A DNA stretch of 10,800 bases from Cudoniella acicularis (GCA_013054445.1 JAAMPI010001752.1:1-10800), one strand, 5' to 3'. Positions 1-7,863 are shown, counted from the first letter of the stretch. Program-made: numbers and translations. The notes: a model not told the origin generated them from the letters alone.

Positions 1-1155
1 GGGATCAACACCTTCAGTAAGAAGAAGCTCGCAGACACCTAGTTGACATTGAACAATGTACTAAAAGGTTAGAGACTAGTAACACCATAATCAAGCAGAT
101 GACCCTACATGAAGCAGATTCCACCCGTGGTTATTCACGCAATACGGAGATACAGTTCTAGTACCAAAGAGCGCCTGAATCTCAGCGACGTCCCCCTTTT
201 CGCACAATTTCCAAATAGGACGACTGAAGGAGATTTGTGCATATATGCGGAACGATGGCTGAATCGAACCATACGAGTTGAGTAGCTGCAATTCAATGCA
301 ACTAGAAAGAAAATTAAAAGAGACAATCTATGAATCCCTGCTTCTTGTTAAAGTTTCTCGCGTTTTCCTTTCCTTATCACCGGCATATATTGACTTTTGC
401 TGAGTAACAATCTGTCCGAGAAAGGAACGGTAAATTCTTATACTGGAAGAAATGCGTTTTTGGAGGTGATTATTTGTTGTTGGCTTAGTGGAGATCTTTG
501 TGTTCAGCTCGACTTGATGGTGAGGGGTGGTTGTACCCCGCATAGATGTGTAGACGGTCTGCTTCGCAATAGGTTCTACCATTGATATGACTGTGTGGTT
601 ACTTGACCTATATGTAGTTAGCGCAACTGCTCCAAAAAGTCACAATTACTATGCTCTTGTGCGTTACTGCGAGTATGGCCATTAGAACCGTGAAGGGACA
701 ACTTACACCAAACTCATGGATATTGCCAGATTTAGCAAGCTGAGAGAATCATGCAACTGCTCCTCAAATTCTTCAATATCTCTCTTTTTGCAGCCTTGCC
801 GAAATGCAGCAAAAGATCGCGCTGCTCGGGTATCAGCCCCCGAGGCTTTCTTCGTGATCTTTACGACTCCATCGAGCTTCAATAGCTTGGTTTCACAAGT
901 CTTCATAGCCTTTTCAACACTCACGCACAGGTGAACATTTAATTCACCGCCGAGTTTCTGCTGCATTTGGATAAGCTGTCCTGTATTTTCCAGTATTAAT
1001 TCGAGATGGTCTAGAAGATCAAGAAGTCTTGTCAACTCTTTTGGAGCCTCGGAAACGCTTCGCAAAAAGCGCTTAATTTCTCGAATAGAATCGACGAGCT
1101 GGATCGCGAGGGAGATGACCGCAATGCCGCTGGCTGCTGCGCTCAAGCCGTCCAT
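1..1155 (-). CDS. Helo-like N-terminal domain / ankyrin-repeat protein, 5' part, possibly disrupted
   Basis: Proposed structure: exon 1 at 1155-707, intron 706-608 (GTAAGT donor, ATATAG acceptor), exon 2 from 607, a problem zone around 394-302, a further exon from about 301 to 109, intron 108-61, then 60-1 running off the edge. The start at 1155 gives MDGLSAAASGIAVISLAIQL, the usual opening of a fungal helical N-terminal domain (PigL_N/Helo-like type) found on NLR-like and ankyrin proteins; residues 1 to about 150 are helical and rich in Leu, Glu and Lys. The 3' part reads as an ankyrin unit (PIWKLCEKGDVAEIQALF, then NNHGWNLLH). Removing the 48-bp intron joins LLH to YIVQCQLGVCELLLTEGVDP, completing the unit. 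The family is linked by analogy to heterokaryon incompatibility and programmed cell death; the role here is unknown. An in-frame TAG at 328-330 lies between two segments of the same frame. It is either a nonsense mutation or within an intron whose donor I could not fix (394 GTCAAT keeps the frame but is weak). Confidence 0.75.
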
Positions 1156-1920
1156 TTTAGCGCCGAGATGGAGAAATTTCAGAAGTAGAAAGGAATTTCT
1201 ACATAAAAAAAAAGGGACCTTGGGGAGGATGCAAAAGATTTTGTAGATTTGAAGAAACAGTGAGGGCGATGGGGCTGTTACAAACTGAAGGTTACATTTG
1301 GGCACTGCCACAACATGGAGTTCATGTGGCTAATAGATGCCTTCTGCAGGATCCTAGGCGATGCTGATTAACTGTAAGATTGGTAACCTTAGAAGGTTTC
1401 GTTATAGTCAAAGGAATCTCGGATCAAGAGGGTTGTGAATGGAAAGGTGAAGAGAAGAGTGGATGATCCCTTTTTGTTGACTAGTAATCCTAATCATGAA
1501 AAGACATGGCAGCGCGCATTATTGTGACCCCAATCTTCCCATAACCCCATGCAATGACAATGCCGCCGCAAACGCCCCATCAAGAAAAAGCTACAAAAGC
1601 GCCCTAAAAACAAACCACCATGTCTAATCCAACACCCCGCCATCGTGGAAATGCTAAGAAAGCGCAGCGCCATGCTCCGAAAAGAAAATCACCATGACCA
1701 TGTGTCTAACGCCACCCATGCCGTAGATGCGCCCGCCGATGTGAGATGAAAAAAGCGAACTGAGGTACGGTAAATAGTGTGTCGGAGGCTGTTGCCGCTC
1801 TCTGCGCGCGTAAGAAAGAACGGGGAACGGAAACAGAGAGATCTAGTAACTAATTTGATATTAGCACTGCAGCCCGTCACAAAAGCTATACCGCGGCAAG
1901 AGGACCAACCGATCGACGAG
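1156..1920. other. Stretch with no supported gene, upstream of the Helo-like gene
   Basis: Bases just above 1155 should be the 5' leader and promoter of the Helo-like gene; a run of ten As at 1205-1214 and pyrimidine-rich minus-strand sequence are the only notable features. The part from about 1500 to 1800 is richer in G and C. Open frames here on both strands are short and lack recognisable motifs, so I call no gene. It may hold the 3' untranslated region of the small minus-strand ORF that ends at 1921. Confidence 0.5.
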
Positions 1921-2028
1921 TCAGAAAAGGAGCAGCAAAATAGCCGCGATGAGAGCCGCAAGAATGGCGAAGACCATATTGATCTGCCGGCGGTGCGCCC
2001 TATTTTCTTCCTGGAAGCCCTTGAACAT
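1921..2028 (-). CDS. Possible 35-residue single-pass membrane ORF
   Basis: The ATG at 2028-2026 opens a 35-residue frame ending in TGA at 1923-1921. The first 17 residues are polar and charged (MFKGFQEENRAHRRQI). The last 18 (MVFAILAALIAAILLLLF) form a strongly hydrophobic helix ending exactly at the stop, as in tail-anchored proteins. The frame stays open four codons upstream of the ATG (Thr-Leu-Glu-Asp) to a TAG that could also be a splice acceptor, so this may be the last exon of a longer gene or of a decayed one (see 2124-2345). I do not recognise a family. A frame this short can occur by chance; the charged-then-hydrophobic pattern is the only support. Confidence 0.3.
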   Translation of the reverse strand: MFKGFQEENRAHRRQINMVFAILAALIAAILLLLF

Positions 2029-2034
2029 GTCTTC

Positions 2035-2060
2035 TAACGTCTATCCCTGCGTGCCGAAAA
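2035..2060 (-). repeat. 26-base block shared with 7838-7863, inverted copy
   Basis: The minus strand here is identical over 26 bases to the plus strand at 7838-7863 (begins TTTTCGGCACGC, ends GATAGACGTTA). Similarity stops sharply on both sides. A 26-base exact match within 10.8 kb is not expected by chance. The source is unknown: it could be a fragment of a dispersed element or of a duplicated exon. Read in the opposite sense, both copies can encode NVYPCVPK. Confidence 0.7.
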
Positions 2061-2123
2061 GACTGCATAGTTTGGAGGCCTTAAATCTCCACCACATAAA
2101 TATATAAAGTTATAATCAATTTG

Positions 2124-2345
2124 CTATTGTTCTTTAGCTATTTCTCTACAAGGGCTCGACTTGCAGTTAGAAAAATACTGCAGTTTGGCTATGCTGTCGA
2201 TCGTCCTATTAAGAACGTCAAAAGCTGTTGTAGCTATTACCCCCTGCTCTATTGTGGCTATCGACCTGTCCCCAAAATTTGAGGCCGTTGCATAGAGCTT
2301 CTATTGAGTTTATATATAGCTCCAAGGTTTGAAGACAAAGAGCTC
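2124..2345 (-). pseudogene. Coding-like relic of unknown family
   Basis: On the minus strand two open frames abut and overlap. One runs from 2345 (after a TGA) and includes LELYINSIEAL. The other, 2300-2124, gives 58 residues without an ATG, including SIATIEQGVIATTAFDVL and RTIDSIAKLQYF, an amphipathic helix pattern. A single-base frameshift near 2300 would join them into one helical protein segment. There is no start codon, and stops bound both frames, so if this was a gene it is decayed. It might be connected with the small membrane ORF downstream at 2028-1921. A TATA-like sequence (minus, 2310-2319) lies inside, so part of the signal may be promoter sequence. I recognise no family. Confidence 0.25.
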
Positions 2346-3254
2346 AAGGAAACCTGCCTGCCGGATTTATCCGGACAAAAGTGGGAGGTACACAAAATGC
2401 CAAGTATCTTAATAAGCGAGGAAGGATTTATCGCCTTTAGTTATCCTATATTGTATTCACAGCCACGCTAGTCGTATTTTATTATGCATTTTATACGTGT
2501 CACGTGAAAGGTGTTGCGCTCTTCCGGAAGTTTCCACAGGCAGCCACGTTTCTAGTTCTGCACGAAGTTGCCACTCAGTCGTTCCAATCCCCATTGGCAT
2601 TTTGCTTGAACCCCAATCACGTGTGTGCTTTTTAGTTAAGCTCTCTTATTACGACGACACAATAATTGTGCTCTAAGCATGTGGCTTTCAGGGCTATGGC
2701 TGATGAGTATTCTAGAAGATTCTAGAAGCCGTGTTCCAGATAAGAGTAGAGTAGACTGTATGCCAAAAAGATAATCGGCCGCTGTGTCGTCGGCAGAATT
2801 GTGATTCGTTAGTTATTATTCGCATCTGGAAAGCTTGTGTGCGGGCGCCTCGGGACTGGTCAGCTTGTGCAAACCGATAGAACTTAATAAGAACTCTTCA
2901 GCCGGATGGCCTCATTAGAAGACAACAATCTATCCTGAACGATAAATTTACTTGTCTCATTACACCTCTGCGCCTGCGCTCCAGACAATGCCAAATTACA
3001 AATTGGCAGCCCTCATCACCTTAGTACAAAGGGAGGCTAGGTACCAATAAGCCACATGATGCTAAAGATATGTACCGTGGCAAGATGGCACACATGATAG
3101 TAAAATGGTCAAATAGATTAAATAATTGATAGAGACGAGGGGAGGCCCCAAATGTAGACATCTTTGCACTCGCTAGACAAAGGGTCTACAGCAGACTTTT
3201 GATATATGTCTGATATTTCTGCATCATAAGCTCTCAATTCTGCGCACTCATATC
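2346..3254. other. Stretch without a supported gene, containing promoter-like motifs
   Basis: No frame here is long or recognisable. The notable items are a perfect 14-base inverted repeat at 2361-2374 (CCGGAT/ATCCGG around TT, which also reads CGG-N6-CCG), the promoter-like cluster at 2501-2727, a 10-base inverted repeat (cgacgacaca near 2651-2661 and its complement near 2782-2792), and a small TGCCAA/TTGGCA hairpin at 2989-3008. The last part before 3254 should include the 3' end of the hydrolase transcript. Confidence 0.5.
2501..2727. promoter_or_regulatory. Promoter-like cluster: two CACGTG boxes, CCAAT boxes and a heat-shock element
   Basis: CACGTG (bHLH-type site) occurs at 2501-2506 and 2618-2623. 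CCAAT occurs at 2584-2588 and 2613-2617, with its inverted form ATTGG at 2593-2597. At 2710-2727 lies TTCtaGAAgaTTCtaGAA, a perfect four-unit heat-shock element (nTTCnnGAA repeated). This density of sites is typical of a fungal promoter, yet no gene starts nearby on either strand. The motifs are certain as sequence; their function is inferred. Confidence 0.4.
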
Positions 3255-4601
3255 TTAAACTAGTCGCTTCTCTTCCATAAACTCCTCCAGAATCTTATTG
3301 ACTTCATCCGCCTTCTCTAACTGCAGCCAATGCCCACCATTCACATTCTCAACTTTGAGATCAGGGACGAGTGGCCGCATCTGCTCCGGAAAATTGATCG
3401 TGACAGTGATGAAGTAACTGGTAGAGGCGATTAGCAAGGTTGGGTGTGTTAAGGTGTGGGCGGGCGTGGGAATTTCTGTATTGTATATTAGTAGGATGCG
3501 GAAATTGTAGGTGATAGAGAACAAGTTTCAGGCGAAGAGATTGAATGGGAAAGAAAGGGAGACACAGGGTATAGAGGGAAGTGGTACATACTCTTTTCAT
3601 CTTCTTTATTGATATTACGCAGACTAGCCCTATACCAGTTGGTCGCAGGGCCATAGCCACCTTTCTCGAAGGAGAAGGCATGTTGATAATGTTTATGGTC
3701 CTGTTCCATGTAAGCTAATCAGGAAACCCCATGCATCACAGCTAGAAATTTTACTTCTGATGTCAGATAGGCTGGCAAATCAGCAGTCTTGCCCTCGGTC
3801 AACCAAGTGCGGAAACCGCCTGGGGCGCCCTTGTATTTCTTGTTAATCTCGTTGTCAGTGGTGAAGAAGAGCGATTCCACGGATTCGGACTGCAGTGTGG
3901 TCAATGTTTGGCCAGCCAGAATTTGCAGAGTTTGGAAGGAACTTACATGTTCATCTAGGAGCTTCGGAGCATCCTCTTCGTTAAAAAATAGGAAATACCC
4001 GAAGATCGAAAAACCAAGGTTGGCTTGCACCGAGCTATTGATATGTTGTATCACCGCGGTGGTGAGGCTATTGCCAGGGGCAATGTATCCGTGGTCGATG
4101 AAGGCATAGGCCGAAAAGCGCTCTGGATGATAGTTCGCTAGGCGTGACAAAAGGAAAGATCCCCTGGTGGAAGAAGCGTGAGCAAATTGCACGCTAACTC
4201 GGCACACCTTCTGACTCTCCTTTCGTTTAGAAACCACATGAATGTGACAACTGGCAGAAAGACAGAATGAATCGCAAAACATACCAATCATGCGCCACGC
4301 CCACGACCACTCCAACGCCCTCTAAGACCATGATCTCAACAATGTCCCTCGCCATACCTTCACCCCTATACATTTCTAACTCACTCGGCTTCGACGTCTC
4401 CCCGAACCCAAGTAAGTCCGGAGCTAGGATTCCATAACCCTTTGCTACGAAGAAGGAGATCTGATGACGCCAGTCGTGCGAGGTGGAGGGGAAGCCGTGT
4501 AGGAAGAGAATGTATTGAGTGTTGGGGAATCGGGGTGGGATATGGATATAAGAGTAGGTGAGTGCGCGCGCGGTAGTGTAGGTTGAATGAGGGTAGGCCA
4601 T
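3255..4601 (-). CDS. Soluble epoxide hydrolase-like alpha/beta hydrolase, four exons
   Basis: Exons 4601-4285, 4163-3755, 3700-3592 and 3475-3255; introns 121, 54 and 116 bp (GTATGT..CAG, GTAAAA..CAG, GTATGT..CAG with a TACTAAT branch site). The product is 351 residues, normal for the family, with no signal peptide. Seen: oxyanion motif HGFP at 35-38, nucleophile Asp105 in VAHDWG (split by intron 1), cap-domain tyrosines Tyr162 (GYFLFF) and Tyr258 (GGYGPATNWY), and His327 in GGHWLQLEK. Members attack an epoxide with the Asp and release a diol, or hydrolyse related substrates. The third triad member, normally Asp after the sixth strand in a segment like IGA..DYV, aligns with Tyr299 in LLIASTSYFI, so activity may be lost or altered. 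The substrate cannot be told. A TATA-like sequence lies about 70 bp upstream. Confidence 0.88.
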
Positions 4602-4670
4602 GGTTGATTATCGGGTGGAATGTGAATTCTTATGCGATGAGTTTCTGACGAAGGTGAGGGGGAAACTGAC

Positions 4671-4682
4671 CTATATATATTT
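4671..4682 (-). promoter_or_regulatory. TATA-like box upstream of the hydrolase gene
   Basis: The minus strand reads AAATATATATAG about 70 bp before the ATG at 4601, a fitting place for a TATA element of the epoxide hydrolase-like gene. Sequence and position are the only support. Confidence 0.4.
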
Positions 4683-4803
4683 AGTCCGGTAGGTAAAGAG
4701 TGTAAGACTCTGCAAGCAAATCACTTTCTTAACAACCAGATATCTCACTAAGTCCTAATATTCCAACCCTATTTCACAAACGACCAAAAAGCTAGGCATC
4801 CAC

Positions 4804-4947
4804 ACGAAATCATCCGACTGCGAACGGAGGATCTTACCCACTCAGCCTACAGTTATTAGCTCCAGCGTAACATGATACGAAATCATCCGACTGCGAATGG
4901 AGGATCTTACCCACTTAGCCTACAGTTATTGGCTCTAGCGTAACATG
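4804..4947. repeat. 73-bp direct tandem duplication, two copies
   Basis: Copy 1 spans 4804-4876 and copy 2 starts at 4877 (both begin acgaaatcatccgactgcga). About 71 bases align with four differences, all transitions: aacgg/aatgg, ctcag/cttag, ttag/ttgg and tccag/tctag. Three of the four are CpA-to-TpA changes on one strand or the other, the pattern of repeat-induced point mutation, though a repeat this short should escape that process. No coding frame is evident. The minus strand resembles a tRNA D-arm (GGCTGAGTGGGTAAG) but does not make a full tRNA. Confidence 0.85.
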
Positions 4948-4956
4948 GCAGAACAC

Positions 4957-4964
4957 TGACGTCA
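4957..4964. promoter_or_regulatory. TGACGTCA palindrome, ATF/CREB-type site
   Basis: A perfect 8-base TGACGTCA lies 356 bp upstream of the hydrolase start codon, the only gene whose promoter could include it. bZIP factors of the ATF/CREB class bind this sequence in fungi. One 8-base match could be chance. Confidence 0.25.
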
Positions 4965-5312
4965 TGACGAGCATGGGCTTCTATGCGCTTTTTAGCGATT
5001 GAGGTGTAGATATTTCTCGGCCTAACAAGGCTGCAGTGTGATATTGAGAAAGAAAAAAAAAACCTTTGTTACGCTCTGAAGACTGCGATTGGTTGTAGTG
5101 TCTTCCGACGTCTTGCTGTACTGTAATACGAACACTTGTATTGGAAGTATATAGATGTTTTTGCGTTACCCACATTAGGTTGTGCACAGCGTTGCAACTC
5201 TTGATCATTTACTGGGTATTTTCGGTTTGTTTTTATCGTATTGTAAGAGGCCCTTCATCTACAAGTCGGCCTGAACTAACATCTCATTCATTAAATAAAA
5301 ATTATCTATTTA

Positions 5313-6145
5313 TCAATTGTTGCTATTCGACCGAAATGCCACAAAGCAATTGACTTGAGTAGTGAGCTGAAACATAGCACTGGCAAGTAGATCATATCTA
5401 GTAGATAAACTGCCAACCTGGCAGTTCGATCCAGCCTGAGTAGAAACCGCGAGTGTCCTATCGTGCCTCGGGTAGAGGTTTTTAAGCATGGCACATCCAG
5501 CCTGGATATGCATCTCGACCCGGCTATCGAGTCCTAGGAGAAACTCGATATAGCTGAAGACAATGCTCGTTAAGACGGCGAGCTCTAGACTTTGGGAAGA
5601 TCCATCAAGCCGACGGTGGAGATCCTGGATGGCCATGCTATAATGTCGAATTGAGAACACGATCGCCGGGGGTGTTTGCCATATGTCAGGATAGTAACGA
5701 CTGCTAGTCAAGGCCCCGATTGCTAGGGCCGCATGATGTAATGCTGGTTCGGCGAGAGTGCCTTGGAGGATGATGTTTTCCCATGCGGGGAGCTCGAAAA
5801 ATAAAGAGAATTCCCCAGCACAAACGACTTGGAAGTACTCCATGTGCTTATGTTCGCCATCCAGTAAAGGCCTGGCAGAAGGGTATCGCAGACTACGAAT
5901 GGGCGGAGTCATCGCGTACTGCGGTGCTTCAGATAGAGACGACGAGACGAAGTCACATTTCCAGCCCGCTCTGATACAGTTTGAACAAGCTGGCTTGGCC
6001 TCATCGCACTTCTTATGCCTGGTTCTACTGCAAGATTGACAAGCTGATTCAACTGGTTACGGGCGGAGCCCACTCACTTGCATGTCAAACATCCCGTGCT
6101 GACTTTCCGAACCCCCCGAGCGCCATGGCGTGATTTTCTTGTCAT
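5313..6145 (-). CDS. Zn2Cys6 fungal transcription factor, C-terminally short
   Basis: Exon 1 is 6145-6078, the intron 6077-6025 (GTGAGT..TAG, 53 bp) and exon 2 6024-5313, giving 259 residues. Splicing at this TAG yields a canonical zinc cluster with Cys19, 22, 29, 36, 39 and 46 (CX2CX6CX6CX2CX6C; STGCLTCKTRHKKCDEAKPA then CSNCIRAGWKC), which should bind DNA in the nucleus. Residues about 85-230 (AGEFSLFFELPAWENIILQG, HHAALAIGALTSS, SIVFSYIEFLLGLDS) match the helical fungal-specific regulatory domain of the C6 family (Fungal_trans_2-like). Relatives are usually about twice as long. The TGA at 5315-5313 cuts the protein soon after LASAMFQLTTQV and nothing recognisable follows, so the gene looks truncated. 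If made, the product would keep DNA binding but lose most of its C-terminal half. The target genes are unknown. Confidence 0.82.
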
Positions 6146-6447
6146 TACTGGACCGTTACTATAGTGACTCAAATTATGACGAAGGATTGCTCTGCGTGTC
6201 TGTTGAAGTAGAGGAGCGAGATCCAGGAGGATGTTACGAGCGAGAGAGAAATAATTAAGGCGTAAGCCTATGAAAGAGACTAAGACTAAGGGCCACCTTT
6301 GGCCGTCATGATTGGCTGCAGCGTAAGTTGATGCACGCTAATGTCGGTTGGATAATAGCGGGTCCTCCTAAAATGAGTTTGTCATCGGCCGCACTTTCGA
6401 GCACCTAATTCGTAATTCCTAACTGAATAAATAAAGTATTTATATTA
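6146..6447. other. Intergenic stretch upstream of the regulator
   Basis: It separates the start of the Zn2Cys6 gene from the end of the HET pseudogene and should hold the regulator's promoter. AT-rich sequence at 6420-6450 directly follows the broken end of the HET domain. I see no gene or clear site. Confidence 0.5.
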
Positions 6448-6978
6448 TTAAAGAATTCCCGTTATCCCGTGAATATGCTGCCGTAGAGTTGCCTTATCAC
6501 CTAGTCGCTTGCCATGTCGAGTAAAGAATTCAACTAAATTAGGGGCAAGGAGAGGGTCCACCCCCGTGTGAACTATCTACTGGCCCGAAAAGCCGATTCC
6601 CAGGGGAGCTGGTAAGAGTTGTTGTCATTTTTGGAGGTAGACCCTGGAACATCTGATAGATAGACGTAGCATGTAGTAGTATCGCAGTACCAGCGAAACA
6701 TTGAGTTGATAGCCTCTGCGAGCTCAGTGCTATTTGTTTTTGTCGATGCGACATATATCAACTCAGAAATATTGTATACAATCCCGGCCAGCCTGTTCTC
6801 CACAGAACCGGATCTTCTCGTGACCGGCCTTATTCCTGCCCGTACTATCTATCATATCTTTGAAGGTAACCTCCTCTGCTTCCCATCTGTGTGAAAGTAT
6901 AGCGTATCGAGGAATATTGTCGCCCAGATCCTCGGTTAGGCTGAAATCGCCATTGTTGTTATACTGTAGCAGACACAT
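6448..6978 (-). pseudogene. HET-domain protein pseudogene, truncated and multiply disrupted
   Basis: The ATG at 6978 starts MCLLQYNNNGDFSLTEDLGD followed by YAILSHRW, EEVTFKDM, KAGHEKIRFCGEQA, VDICRID, TNSTELAEAINSMFRWY, CYVYLSDV, LPWESAFRASR, FTRGWTL and LVEFFTRHGKRLGDK, the conserved blocks of the HET (heterokaryon incompatibility) domain in order. Lesions seen: TGA at 6765-6763 where YFWVD needs Trp; one extra A in the A5 run at 6741-6737 (IDK/TNSTEL); TAG at 6575-6573 where SRWFTRGW needs Trp; about 7 bases missing near 6550-6555, removing Gln-Glu-Leu of WTLQELLAP; and a stop at 6450-6448 straight after GITGI, where the domain and a C-terminal region would normally continue. Intact HET proteins trigger cell death on fusion with an incompatible partner; this copy cannot encode one. 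Confidence 0.9.
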
Positions 6979-7837
6979 TATCGACTGGGCTCGAGGATCA
7001 CAGGAGACTGGGTTCTCGGTAGTTGTTGAGCCGTCGAGTTGGCATGAATGTGAAGTTGGGAGAAGATGTCAGGTTAAGGCTGCTACACTCAGCTGAGCGG
7101 CAGCCTCGTGGCAATAGCACCCTCTGCATTGCTATGTATTGTAAGCGCACAAGACCTGCCAATTGCTCGGGCTTACCACAAGATATTCGAAATGTACACT
7201 CAATTAAGCCATGATTTGTTCTTGTCGCTGAGGGGGAAGTTGAAGGAACAGGAACGTGGATAACAGAAATCTAGGATCTCAAAACTACCTTCGATCAGCA
7301 ATTTAGATGGTGTCCGAGCTTCCATTACTTGAGATTTTTCGGACGGTCTTACTTAGCACCTTAGGCAGATATTTATTTTCAATCCAGCACCCAGCCACAG
7401 TTGATCTTTATGCCTAAAGCTTCTGAAATGAGATTACGGCGTAAATATTATAGGACGTGCGGGGTTTGTTGGCTTTTTTAGATTCGAGGTACCGACCCGT
7501 GTGGCGATCTTGTATGAATCTGTATGTCACAGCCGCCACAAGGTTCTTGACGACTTCTAGCATAGTAGTAAGGCCCTAAAGCTCAGGTCAAACGCTCTTA
7601 TAAGTATTAGAAGTACTAATATCTCTGCGGTAGAGCTGTAGTAGAAGAACTCTATTACGCTTTAAAATAAGACCCTTTGAAAATCAGGCATGAGGACGAT
7701 GATGTGAATGTGATTTTCTAGTAGGAGGGGTTTAAAGTGTCTAGGAGTGCCTACAGAACACGACTTATGAAAAAATATACAAGATCTTAAAGTATGCATA
7801 GATTTTAAGATGCTTAAAGTCAAAGTACCTGTTATTT

Positions 7838-7863
7838 TTTTCGGCACGCAGGGATAGACGTTA
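7838..7863 (+). repeat. 26-base block, second copy (inverted relative to 2035-2060)
   Basis: This is identical over 26 bases to the minus strand at 2060-2035. The flanks differ on both sides apart from extra Ts at the start. The source is not recognised. Confidence 0.7.

Larger units (their letters stand above)
4602..5312. other. Stretch between hydrolase and regulator without a supported gene
   Basis: It holds the hydrolase promoter, the 73-bp tandem duplication and, at 4957-4964, a perfect TGACGTCA palindrome (ATF/CREB-type site) just after the duplication. From about 5000 to 5312 the minus strand should be the 3' end or lost C-terminal coding sequence of the regulator at 5313-6145, but I found no recognisable continuation of that protein in any frame. 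Confidence 0.5.

Noticed and set aside
703..1311. Longer start for the Helo-like protein, 52 residues upstream of 1155
   Set aside because: The extra residues are atypical, while MDGLSAAASGIAV is the usual N-terminus of this family and the ATG at 1155 has a good context (TAAAATGG).
1777..2037. 86-residue plus-strand frame
   Set aside because: Composition is irregular, no motif is seen, and it lies opposite the membrane-helix ORF, which has better protein-like features.
2361..2374. CCGGAT-TT-ATCCGG palindrome as a transcription terminator or specific binding site
   Set aside because: It is a perfect short inverted repeat and fits CGG-N6-CCG spacing, but there is no gene next to it, and a 14-base match alone does not support a function.
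2652..2792. 10-base inverted repeat as terminal repeats of a small transposon
   Set aside because: The arms are short, there is no target-site duplication, and no coding or repeated internal sequence is seen.
4804..4876. tRNA gene on the minus strand of the tandem repeat
   Set aside because: A D-arm/A-box-like stretch is present, but the box B match is poor, the boxes are too close together and no acceptor or anticodon stem folds.
6025..6077. Zinc-finger-like reading CQSCSRTRHKKC across the intron of the regulator
   Set aside because: The spacing after the second Cys is seven rather than six, and the frame meets a TAA just upstream. Splicing exon 1 to 6024 gives a perfect CX2CX6CX6CX2CX6C cluster with the standard STGCLTC lead-in.
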